From: Austropuccinia psidii
Taxonomy: Eukaryota; Basidiomycota; Pucciniomycetes; Pucciniales; Sphaerophragmiaceae
NCBI GenBank assembly: GCA_023105745.1
Contig: JALGQZ010000011.1
Coordinates: 18,998,975-19,062,974, forward strand
DNA: 64,000 nucleotides
Reading direction: 5' to 3'
The position numbers and the translations under genes are program-made. Below, piece by piece: positions 1 to 9,307 of the stretch. Under the pieces are notes generated by a model. That model saw only the letters and a list, made by a program, of their open reading frames with translations. It was not told the DNA's origin and did not search any database. The number at the start of each line of letters is the position of its first letter. The first letter of the stretch is position 1.

Positions 1-882
1 TTAATTAATTTTTGCAGTTTTTACCTCATTTCTATGTAGAATTGCAAATAGCAGTATTTTGCTGGTTGCTATGAGGTAAATCAATACATATGTCCCAAAA
101 GGGTTTTAATTACTCTTTTAGGGTCTATTCATGGAAAGTCATCAAGAATTTACGTGGTTACAGGAGTCTAAGTAGCTCATTACCTCCTTGGCACGTCAAA
201 ATAGCAGGTTATTTGCTATTTTCTTATGATTACTGTAGGTGTAACTTGGTAACCAAGTTCCCAAAGAGTTTTGGTTTACCAATTGGGCCAAGATGAGCCA
301 TGTATCCATGCTCTGGAGCTATCCACGCCTCTGAGGCCTCAGAAGTTGGGTACCCTGGCTCTCTTTGATGTCTTTTGTCCCCCTTACTTATTTTTCACGT
401 AAAAATAGAAAATTAAGCTTTAAGTGAGATATCCACTATGGGTGTACCAAAGGTCCATGGAAGAATACCATGATATTAAGTGCTCAAAACATGCATAACA
501 CTATTTTTAGTGTATATGTAACATGGGATTTCTCACTTTCCCATTATTTTGGCTTAAAATCAAGAAAAACAAAAGTTTTCACGGATCTTTTATGTGGTAT
601 TAATGATGTGGTATTGAAGTATTTTCCATTTTACCACCTCAAATACTTAAATTGAGCTTATTCACTCCATGGAGCTACCCTAGGTGAATTTTTGTGTGGA
701 ATCCAAATCTGGTCTTAAATCCATGGATTTACTTACTCAATAAAAAGTTATTCATTTTTTCTCAAATTGAAAATGATGAATTTTGGATATATGCATGACT
801 TATGAGTTGTGCATAATTCAAAATTTCTCTTAAAGATAGTTGTGGCCTATTTGGGTATGTAAAATATACCTCAAGGCTCACA
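1..882 (-). mobile_element. LTR-A copy, cut by window edge
   Basis: This is the terminal 0.88 kb of the LTR-A family. It ends in the family terminus CTCAAGGCTCACA at 882 and shares long stretches with the copies at 33052-34914, 39065-40994 and 43333-44830, for example the GCTATGAGGTAAATCAAT block near 70 and the end block near 845-882. The other end lies outside the window, so I cannot tell whether this is a solo LTR or the LTR of a complete element, and its target-site duplication cannot be checked. It abuts gag sequence of another element at 883. Small ORFs inside it are not genes. Confidence 0.85.
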
Positions 883-2000
883 ATAGTGGATTCCATCCAT
901 TAGAGTATCTCACTATTTCCTCCTCTTTGAGGAACTTTTTCAGGATGTGCCAGGAGTTCATCACTCCTTGGTGTATGTGGGGCAACATTTCCCAGTCCTT
1001 GTTTTTGTACACTGTGTAGTACTGTTTGTACTGGCTCATGTAAAAGTCTATTTGAGCCATCTGAATGTTATTTGTACCTGTTTGAGTCACTAATACGTAG
1101 TTCTAACTCTGGTTCAGATATAAAGGGAATTTCTGGGACTTGCCTTGGGATAAGGCACTTCCTTGTGTGGATTCTGTTCCACTGGGGATATTTCACTCCC
1201 CCTTTTGAGGAATCAATTCTACCTCTGAGTCCAGCTCCATCTGATGGGATGGAGTATTGGGAGCCTCTTCTGGTAGTCATATTTTAAGAAAAATAAGAAA
1301 TAAGAGAATTTTAGAACAGGAATTTTTCTTATTGCAATTTATAATTGAGGTACTCACCTTCAGAGTCCTGAATAGTGGGTCCTGGAAAGTCTAATTTCTT
1401 AGCTTTCTTTTTCTTGGTGATGATTGGTGTTGGAGAACTTTGAAAAGTTTCTTCCACCAATCTTTCAACAGTGGTTTGGTTTTCCTGTGTTGGATTGTCT
1501 TGAAACACTAAAAAAGACAAATAAATATAAGTCTTTTATATAGAAAGTGTTATTTTTGGTAAGATATGGCAATTTTCCACGTAAAAATTGCTTTTATATC
1601 TTAAAAAATTAAAAGAAATAAAGAAATGAAATTAAAATGAATAAAGAATAACTTTTTTTATTGGTTTTTATTTGTAATTTTTTTTTGTTTTTTATATTTT
1701 TATTTTGAAAGAATAAAATAAGAAAAATGAATATGATTCTTTTATAAAATTAATTTATAATACAAAATTATTTTTGATTTATGAAATATCTTTTTTAATT
1801 ACTATAGTCACTCAAAGAAAGTTCTTGCAAGTCTAAGGATGTGAAAAACAACGTGTAAGACAGTACAATTGCTGTCCAAATGCCTCAATAGTATTTAAAA
1901 TCAATAAATATAAAATTATTATATAATTTTATGATTATAATTGTAATTTATTGTTGGATAAACCCAATTAGAATCTTTTTAAAGGTCTTTTACAGTAAAT
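883..2000 (-). pseudogene. Gyp-0 gag fragment (5' part)
   Basis: The minus strand holds short gag-like frames at 1329-1520, 1068-1280 and 878-1090. The 878-1090 frame contains MSQYKQYYTVYKNKDWEMLP and HIHQGVMNSWH. It aligns by eye with the Gyp-2 gag frame at 42187-42444 (QCQYKHWFRAAKEEEWEICP, LWQGAMNSYFH), so it is the same N-terminal gag region of a Ty3/gypsy element. The frame stops a few codons past the LTR-A boundary at 882. The reading is broken between frames, so this is a relic. Its 5' end faces the PBS at 2002-2018 and LTR-C. Confidence 0.7.
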
Positions 2001-2001
2001 A

Positions 2002-2018
2002 TCACAGCCAGGCCCTGG
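2002..2018 (-). other. Probable primer-binding site of Gyp-0
   Basis: TCACAGCCAGGCCCTGG lies directly before the LTR terminus TGTAAGG at 2021, where the antisense of a PBS should be in a minus-strand element. Near-identical motifs sit at the same place in Gyp-1 (19205-19220) and Gyp-2 (43314-43329). The cognate tRNA was not identified. Confidence 0.6.
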
Positions 2019-2182
2019 AATGTAAGGTTTGACTATGAAACAATATGTAGAAATTACTAATATTTTACTTATTGTACTCTGAATGTCCTTATAAATGAAA
2101 CAAATAAGATAAAAAAAATTATAATAATAAAGAATTATTATAATTATGGCATAAAAATAATTATATTATTAAATAAATATAA

Positions 2183-2209
2183 TAGTGGGTGTCAAAGTCA
2201 CCAAATCCC
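2183..2209 (+). repeat. Left terminal inverted repeat of Harbinger element
   Basis: TAGTGGGTGTCAAAGTCACC and the following seven bases match the inverse of 9281-9307 with three mismatches over 27 bases. Direct repeats TAATA at 2180-2184 and 9306-9310 flank the G-rich ends. This is compatible with the 3-bp TWA target duplications of the superfamily, but the AT-rich site makes the exact duplication ambiguous. Confidence 0.85.
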
Positions 2210-2640
2210 GCCTTAAAATAACACAGCATTTGGAACCCAAATCCCAAGACTAAATCCCAGGTTTTTTATGTGTAAATACCATGGCATTTTAACTGAGTCC
2301 CCTGGTATTTTGAACAAATCCCATGAATCTGGGATTTCAGCTTGAAACCTAACCCAAATGAGTACTCACAATTCATACCTGTACAACATATTCTTCTACA
2401 CTCCATTTTGGACTATCTGACCAAACAGCTTACAGTCCACTTATACTTCATCATCCAGATAATAATGCCTTGATCCAAAGCAAGACAAATCAAGACAGAT
2501 ATGAAGATCACCTCTGGCCTGCCTCATCCATCAGGTCACTTAATATGTACACATTATTTAACCATAATTAATTGGCTTTCAGTCAAATCCAATTTTGAGT
2601 CATGTTTTGGTACTAGCGGTTCAACATCTATTGGAGGACC

Positions 2641-3693
2641 TCCTTCCTCAAAGCAGCATGGGTTTCAGCTTATGGCCATTGAGGTCAAAAAAAAATCAGG
2701 AAATTGCTTAAACCTTAGTTCAAGCAGCATCCGAGATTGATGGCAAACATAAAAAAAATATGGGGCAGCAAAAAAATTCAAAAATTTAACTGGGGCTTGA
2801 ATAACGGAAGAAGATGAGAGTAAAGGAATAAAATCAATGAGTAAAAAAATGGAAAGTATGTGTCCTTGCCATTTGGAAATGGATGTGCTCTTTGGCCACA
2901 AGCCCAATTTCACTCCCATTGCAAGCTATGATTCACAAGAAAAAGAGAGCTTAAATGGTGGTGATTATGATGTTTTGCTTGATAAGGTAAGTTATCGTCT
3001 CTTCCTTTTTTTACCTCGGATAATTCAAGCTCATTTGCTTTTCAAAGGAGAATAATCGCTTGGATTCACCTCACAATCTGGATCCTTTGCTTAATAATGA
3101 TGATAGCTTGGTTCCTGTGGAAAACCTTCAAGATGATTTGGTAAGTACATTTAAGAGTGATATTTATTCACTCCAATATTTATTATTTCTCCTTTGACCA
3201 GCAAAGTAAATCCATAACACATTCAACACAAAAGCGTAATCAAGCAAGGACACCCAACTTGAATGAAAAGAGTGGTTCTAGGAAAAGGTCACTGGATATG
3301 TTTGCACCTACTTATGCAAATTTACTTGAATCATGGAACAAAGGTATGACTTTCAATTATGGTTACTATGATGAATCCTACTGACAAAATTTATGTTTAT
3401 TAGCCCGTGAAATCAGTTATAATGTACATTTGGAGTGGGACAGGGAGAGGTGGAATGAAGAGAAAGTGTGCAACATGGAAAAACAATGGTTTGAAGAAGT
3501 CAAGTTACAAAAACAAATTGAGTTTGATGAGAAGCAACATGCAAAGAAACAGGAATTTGAAAAAGAAAAGTGGAATTGGTAATGTGAACTTGAGGAAAAG
3601 CAATGCCAGATGGATCTCACTATTGCGGTATTGTCATCAAGCAGGCCTATTGCGGAGTTGGAACAAATTCTGACATTGATCAATGAAAAATGA
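2641..3693 (+). pseudogene. Myb/SANT-like DNA-binding protein (Harbinger second protein)
   Basis: In PIF/Harbinger elements this protein binds the termini and helps the transposase into the nucleus. A SANT-like part is visible at about 2641-2986: FLKAAWVSAYG, then KQHPRLMANIKK, KKFKNLTGA and CPCHLEMDVLFGHKPNFTP. I read three introns: 2987-3047, 3141-3201 and 3344-3403 (60-61 bp each, GTAAGT/GTATGA to AG). Joining the exons keeps the frame and yields a C-terminal charged, probably coiled-coil segment rich in E/K/Q that ends at the TGA at 3691-3693. Lesions are in-frame stops at 2680-2682, 2716-2718, 2798-2800 and 3580-3582, and a one-base shift in the A-run at 2751-2758. The last stop sits where Gln (CAA) fits. 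The true start upstream of 2641 was not resolved. Confidence 0.7.
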
Positions 3694-4500
3694 CATATTA
3701 GGTATATGTCATGTGATCATTTGATACATGGGGGTTTGTCAAAGACATTTGATGTTTATTTGGAAATGATCTTATGTTTTGAAATAGAATTGCAATTTAT
3801 GACAAAATTGAAAATTGGTGCAAGTTTGGCATCATGGTCTGCATGTGAACCAATTGAATTTGAAGGTGTGCTTGAAATTTGCATTTTGTGGTGAATTTTT
3901 GCCAAATAAGGGTGGTTTGTGCCATGGCTTTTTGGTCCGTTATTTGTCTCATTTTCTGTAAGTTTGATTTAATTGAATATTCCATTTGCTTCCTTTCTCT
4001 TGATTTATTGATGCTTGTGGTATGTCATATTTTCTTTTTTTGGAATTTTGCTTATTTTGATTTGTTTTACCATATTCTCATTATCCTTTTGGGTTATCTA
4101 TTTTATTTTAATTTTTATTGTGTTTGATGTGATTTTGTTTCATGTGTTTTCAAATTTTTGATTTTGTTTTTTTTGGGTTTTAAGTTTGGGTTGAATTGTC
4201 TCATTTTATTATAATTTATTTTTATTTATTTTTATTTCTTTGGGTTTTTTCTTTTTTTTTGGGTTGTTTGAAGTTTCTTTCAATTTTTTAAATTTGATTT
4301 CTTTTTTAGTTGAAGAACCATCCTTTTTATATTTTTTCCTTTGGATGGATGTTTGTATTTTTTTTAATCATCTTCATCTTTGGTTCTTAACAAGGCTGCT
4401 AATCAAGGGCTTATTGACAGTAATCAAAAAAAGACCAAAATGCACGTGAAAGCATTACAAAAACGTAAGTTTGAAATATTCAATTAAGATTAAATCTAAC
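3694..4500 (+). other. T-rich non-coding stretch inside transposon
   Basis: This stretch follows the Myb/SANT-like gene. It becomes extremely T-rich on the plus strand (4000-4380), and its short open frames encode Phe/Leu-rich runs that come from base composition. I see no motif. It may be the 3' untranslated region of the upstream gene and the promoter side of the next one. Confidence 0.4.
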
Positions 4501-4559
4501 CTGTCAAATTTAAAACTTCATCTCAATTGATTAATTCTTCTCCAACTAATATTCGAAAT

Positions 4560-6520
4560 AATCAACCTCAATTCAATCAATCTCAAATCAATCAACCTCA
4601 ATAAAATCAATCTCAAAATAATCCAATCGAACCTACTACAACTAATATTAATTCATCTCATTCATTCAATCAAGCTCCTTCCAAATTATCCTCTTCATAT
4701 CACATCACAAACACTTCTTCTAAAACTAACTCATTAGCTTCAATATGCTTCAAATGTAAAAAAGACTTATCCAAAAAATCAAATCAAAATCAAATAATTA
4801 ACTCAACTCCTACATCAAATAATCAAACAGATACTTCAAATTCAATTGAACCTCCACTCAAAAGAACAAAAGCTCACAAATCAGATTTAAATCAAACTCA
4901 AGATCAAATCACTCATCACCATCATTCTTCTACACATTCATCAAATTCTCATCATTCTATCAAAACCATCAATTTAAATCAATCTCACCCAAATTCATCT
5001 CTAGATTTATCAAAAAAATCCTCAGATTCAACTAATATTCATTCCACTCCATCTCAAATCTCAAATCAAAAAAAACAAATTAATTCATCTAATACAATCA
5101 CTCAAAAATCTTGTACTACTAAAAAACCCGTTAAACCTACTACCAAAAAATTAACAGAACCTTCAGATCATATTCCTTTTAAAATCTTCTTTAGTCTTCC
5201 CAGCTCCTTTCCTTGTAATAGGCATCCCTTCTCCCTGAACAAAAATTTCTTGACAGGGTCCTATGGATTTCCTGCCAGCTGAAGATTTTGAATTCAATCC
5301 TTCACCCATCCAAATGTTGCACACTGCGTCAATGTAACAAGGTTGAACTGACACCAGAAAGAGCTTCTACCAGTGATATTGACATGGTACAAACCAAATC
5401 TTCCACTTCTCAAAGAAAACGTGGGTGAGGTTTCTCCACAATGTCAAATACTATGGCGCCTGCACGGCCGGATCTGTCTTCGTTCCCCATGCCAGGAAAC
5501 TTGATCTTTGTACTTTTGAAAAAAGAAACTTGACTAAACTAGTGGCTCTGATTTCAAGAATATCATGACCGAACCTGATATTGCTGGTTACGCTGCTATG
5601 ATAATTGATGAAACTCACAAGCACAGATATTTAAATTTAAATTAATAGATTGATCCTTCACTCCTAATCAATCAGCACATCAAAATTTTTCTCAACCTTC
5701 TTCTCCCAATCAAATCACCAACTTGGATTTTATCAATACACCTTCTAATACTTCCTCTTAAAATTCAAATTCTAACTCTCAAAAAGCTTCTCCAAAATCT
5801 TCCTAATCTCGATTCTAATCAATCAAATCTCGAATTGAATCAATTCAATCTCAACAAAAGTAAGCTTTTACCTATCATCAACCAATTCTTGGTTAAAATC
5901 TCATTTGTAGGCCTTTTTCTTACCTTTAGCCCCAATTGAATCCCAAGCACTATCTAATGATGATCCTTCAATTTGCATAGCTGTTCAACCTAATTATCAA
6001 ATTTATCCATCTTAATCTCTCAACTCATCTTCATCATCCAATCTTTCAAATCAATCTTCTTCCTCTTGAATCAATTCAAAATCTCATGGTAACCTTCAAC
6101 CTGAATTTTGATCAATCCCATCCTGCAATCTCATCATCTATCAAGTCAAACTTAATTCATCCTCCTCATCTTAACTCAAATCCAATGATCAACCTTTCTT
6201 CTTCCAATTAGATTCCCTCAAGGTCTTTTTATCATCCTCATCCTTTTAATCAAAAGATTTCTACTCATCATCATATTGTTTCATTTTTTATGATTATATT
6301 CTTACATCATCATGCTGACTAACTTATGTGTTTTCTCTTTTAAACACATATTCAAAAAATTCCCCTAAATGACCATACTGATATTTTTTCTATATTTTTT
6401 TGTCCTGGTTTGCTTTCTGAATGTTAGAAGCATAGTTTTTTGAAATTTCATTCCCATTCCACCCCCTTCCATCATCATTAAAATTCAAACAAAGTACTTG
6501 CCCTCCCTCTCAATCTTCAA
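4560..6520 (+). other. Low-complexity Ser/Asn/Gln/His-rich coding-like region
   Basis: One plus-strand frame stays open without an ATG from about 4615 to 5290. It encodes a Ser/Asn/Gln/Thr-rich sequence with a His cluster (THHHHSSTHSSNSHH) and a lone CFKCKKD (CxxC) motif. The codon mix TCA/AAT/CAA/ATC repeats throughout. Around 5380-5570 further coding-like pieces appear in changing frames (MVQTKSSTSQRKRG, then VFVPHARKLDLCTFEKRN), and 5640-6300 returns to the same Ser/Asn/Gln bias with stops. I read it as the decayed disordered N-terminal part of the TET/JBP-like gene that follows, or as a separate cargo gene. The family is not recognised. Confidence 0.4.
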
Positions 6521-6526
6521 ATAATT

Positions 6527-6780
6527 CTGATGATGTTATGGTTAGGACTAAACCAGTTTCAGTAAATAGTGCATCATCAGAATCATTTGAATGACAATGA
6601 AACTATTGTTTCTCAATCTTCAAATAATTCTGATGATGTTATGGTTAGGACTAAACCAGTATCAGTACTGATGATGTTGTGGTTAGGACTAAACCAGTTT
6701 CAGTACATCATCAGAATCATTAGAATGATGATGAAACTATTGTTCCTCCTAATGATGTCATGGTTAGGACTAAACCAAAG
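6527..6780 (+). repeat. Coding minisatellite, DDVMVRTKP unit
   Basis: Four imperfect copies of a unit containing GATGTTATGGTTAGGACTAA lie at about 6532, 6636, 6671 and 6750, each encoding D-V-M/V-V-R-T-K-P. The longer pieces between them also repeat (CATCATCAGAATCATT; CTCAATCTTCAAATAATTC). The array runs straight into the start of the TET/JBP-like reading frame at 6760. Confidence 0.75.
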
Positions 6781-7822
6781 ATAGAACATCATGGAGATAA
6801 TAATAACCAAACCAATTGTAAAATAAAACTAACCCAATGCCAAAGACAACGTATCCATTATTTGAAACAAATCATGTCTCTACTTGGACATTCAAACACA
6901 GCATATACAAACTTTTCAACCATTTCAATTGAAAAGAAATCAGCTAATGCCTTTTTGTCAAAACTTCCATCAATAAATACTTTACCCCACCCTTATGTAC
7001 TCATTGATAAAACCCACAAGCCATTTTTACCTGTCTGCATTTATGAAATCACACCTTTTGACCTTTCCTCAGGCCACTCTCAAATACTAAAAGACCTTAT
7101 CATTACATTGAGGTCCTTATCTTAAAATCGCCAAGAAATTAAAACAAATAAACAACTCCTAGGGGGCATTATGACAGTTATTGGCTTTCGTCCTGGATGT
7201 GATGCTGGCAAATCCACATGTGTGTGAATTTTTTAACTTATAACTTGAATAATTACTGATTATTATCAAACTTTTCAGGTGTCACTCAAGATAGATTTTT
7301 CAATAAACCCCACCAAGATTTGAATGATCTCACTGCCTGGACTTATGGTATTTTCCTTTTGTATCCAAAAAATATTTTCATCCCCTTCCAACTGTCTTCA
7401 CTCCCTCTGGACATGGCTTGCACTTCCCCAAATTGAAAATGGAGATCGACTTTTCCAAAAAACTGGGGATCATGAAAATTCTTTGGAAGACATCAACAAT
7501 GGTTCATAATACAACAAAAACACCTCCAGTAATTATCAATCATGACGAAATAACTCATTTTGGATGTTCTTTTCAAATAAACCATAAATTATTTAATTTA
7601 GGTGAGAAATTGTTGAAAATGAAACCCACTGCAATTAATTCAAGAGTCAATGGGTACTGTGAAAGAAATATGCAGGACCAAAAAAGAACTAAAAAAATAT
7701 TAATTATAAATAGTTTTATTTTAGGAATAACATCTCCACTCCCTTGTATGCTGTTAAATTATGTACATAAATCAATGGTTCTGATGAAATTTACAATTGA
7801 CTATTTTTCCATGCCAAAGTGA
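6760..7822 (+). pseudogene. TET/JBP-like 2-oxoglutarate/Fe(II) dioxygenase relic
   Basis: TET/JBP enzymes oxidise 5-methylpyrimidines in DNA and are expanded in basidiomycetes. The N-terminal part (6760-7125) precedes a GGIMTVIGFRPGCDAGKS block. A 59-bp intron (7220-7278, GT..CAG) restores the frame into TQDRFFNKPHQDLNDLTAWT, whose HxD pair (His 7311-7313, Asp 7317-7319) fits the iron-binding motif. After a one-base frameshift in the A-run near 7365 the reading continues through FTPSGHGLHFPKLKMEIDFS, a W-K-T-x4-H-N-T-T segment that could supply the second iron histidine, and THFGCSFQI. There is a stop after 7122. The 3' end after about 7620 is uncertain. Family assignment rests on motif order only. 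Confidence 0.6.
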
Positions 7823-9070
7823 TTGGTTTAATTTTTTCACATATATTTACCACATCTTCCCCAATGTCGTTGTTGGCCAGATTTTCTGCATGTGGTGGAT
7901 CATCAACTTCATATAAATCAAACCATTCATCACCAATTTGTGCTAAAATATTATGTAAGATCGTGCAAGACACAACCCAACTAACAAAATATTCAATTTC
8001 ATGATTATCCCTCATTTGATTTCGTATTTCCCTTAGAGAAAACCACCTCCCCTTCAAAATTCCAATTGCATGCTTGATTCTGACCCTTGATTTTGCTATC
8101 CGGTAATGGAAAGAATGGTTGTCTTCATTCTGTGCTACAACTCCCTTATATGCTGGAACAACCCAAGGAGAGCTTGCATATGCCAAATCTGCAAGTAAGT
8201 ACTGATCCTTTTCATAAACCTCTTGAGGTGTTTGTGCTATTTTCATATTTTGATAGAAATTTAAATCATGAAGTGACCCAGTACAACCAACATGTAGAGC
8301 AGTGAACTGTTTGTTGATATTGCAAACCAGTTGTATTGACATAGAATACCTTATATGTGAACCATCAGTAAGATTGAAATAAATAATAAAGATTCAACCG
8401 CTTACCTTTTTTTGCAATCAAAATAGGCTTCATCATCATTGGGAGGATGTTGTGATAATGGTATGAGACTCCCATCAATAAACCCAATGCACCCAGCGAA
8501 GCCTTCTGCTTACATTACTTGAGACATCTCTCTTTGTTGTTCTATTGATGGCCACACAATCACTTTGTGCTTCAACTTCATTAATATCTGAATGACTCTT
8601 TGAGTGTACAACACAATAGCCCCATGGCTAATTCCAAACAACATTCCAATCTTTCCCAAAGGCGCCCCATTGCCATTTGATCCTAGCCTTGATAATGCCA
8701 CAGCCAATTGGATGGCAGGATTGCGTTGTTTGTTTTGTGATGAGTTTTGTAAGGTTTTATCAGATTGAATTTGTGCAACCAATTCTTCAAATGATTCATG
8801 TGTGGTCCTACATAGCTGTCAAAACCTTTCAGATGATAATGTTTGTAAGTCATTCATTGTATACACGTAATGTGATGGATATCTTCTACAAGGATTGATG
8901 TATCTTTGTGAGGTTATCATATCTAATAAGATTGCATCTTCCTGGATATCAGAATCACTGTCAGATTTGAGTGCATCAATGAGCTGCAGTGAGTTTAACG
9001 TCTGAAGTAAAGGTAGCCTTTGCGATGCCTTGGGCATGTTAAATGAAGAAAAGGCCTGTATTAAATGCAA
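7791..9070 (-). pseudogene. Harbinger transposase (DDE_Tnp_4), inactive
   Basis: This is the DDE endonuclease that cuts and joins Harbinger ends. On the minus strand: an N-terminal segment (9070-8819), a helix-turn-helix-like part (AVALSRLGSNGNGAPLGKIG, then GISHGAIVLY), GFIDGSLIPL with the first catalytic Asp, a 56-bp intron (8350-8405, GTAAGC..AG) whose removal gives FDCKKRYSMSIQLVCN, then LLADLAYASSPW with the second Asp, and RVRIKHAIGILKGRW. The family normally has RVxIEHAFGxLKGRW, so the catalytic Glu is Lys here (GAG to AAG). In-frame stops interrupt the gene at about 8816 (TGA in SERF*QLC) and 8507 (TAA in SQVM*AEGF). It is divergent to the other genes of the element. Confidence 0.85.
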
Positions 9071-9280
9071 TTTAGAATCAAATACTTTAAGAAATGATGA
9101 GTGTATTCAGATTTTATGCAAGAGAAGTAAAGCTATATGCAATTTAACATGCCCTTACTGATTTGTGTGTTTTAAACATGTGCCTTTATGGAAAGCTAAA
9201 GGCGGTATTTTATTATTCAAACATGGGATTTGGTACCAAAAAACTTGGGTTTTTGTACCAAAACTCAGGATTTTAAGTGT

Positions 9281-9307
9281 GGAATTTGGTAACTTTGACA
9301 CCCCCTA
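9281..9307 (-). repeat. Right terminal inverted repeat of Harbinger element
   Basis: GGAATTTGGTAACTTTGACA followed by CCCCCTA is the inverse of 2183-2209 with three mismatches. AT-rich LTR-C sequence resumes directly after it. Confidence 0.85.

Larger units (their letters stand above)
2185..9305. mobile_element. PIF/Harbinger DNA transposon with cargo gene
   Basis: A 7.1-kb segment is bounded by 27-bp inverted repeats and inserted in the AT-rich half of LTR-C, whose sequence resumes at 9306. It encodes the two proteins typical of PIF/Harbinger elements: a Myb/SANT-like DNA-binding protein (plus strand, 2641-3693) and a DDE_Tnp_4 transposase (minus strand, 7791-9070). Between them on the plus strand lie a Ser/Asn/Gln-rich coding-like region and a TET/JBP-like dioxygenase relic, neither of which belongs to the usual Harbinger gene set. 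All genes carry stops or frameshifts, so this copy cannot move by itself. Confidence 0.8.

Noticed and set aside
3879..4449. Phe/Leu-rich frames resembling membrane proteins
   Set aside because: They arise from T-rich DNA. No Met context, no conservation and no other sign of a gene.
2185..9305. Classic repeat-induced point mutation as cause of the lesions
   Set aside because: The transitions fit a C-to-T process, but I cannot count dinucleotide contexts against a consensus, and repeat-induced point mutation is not firmly shown in rusts. Ordinary deamination of methylated C is as likely.
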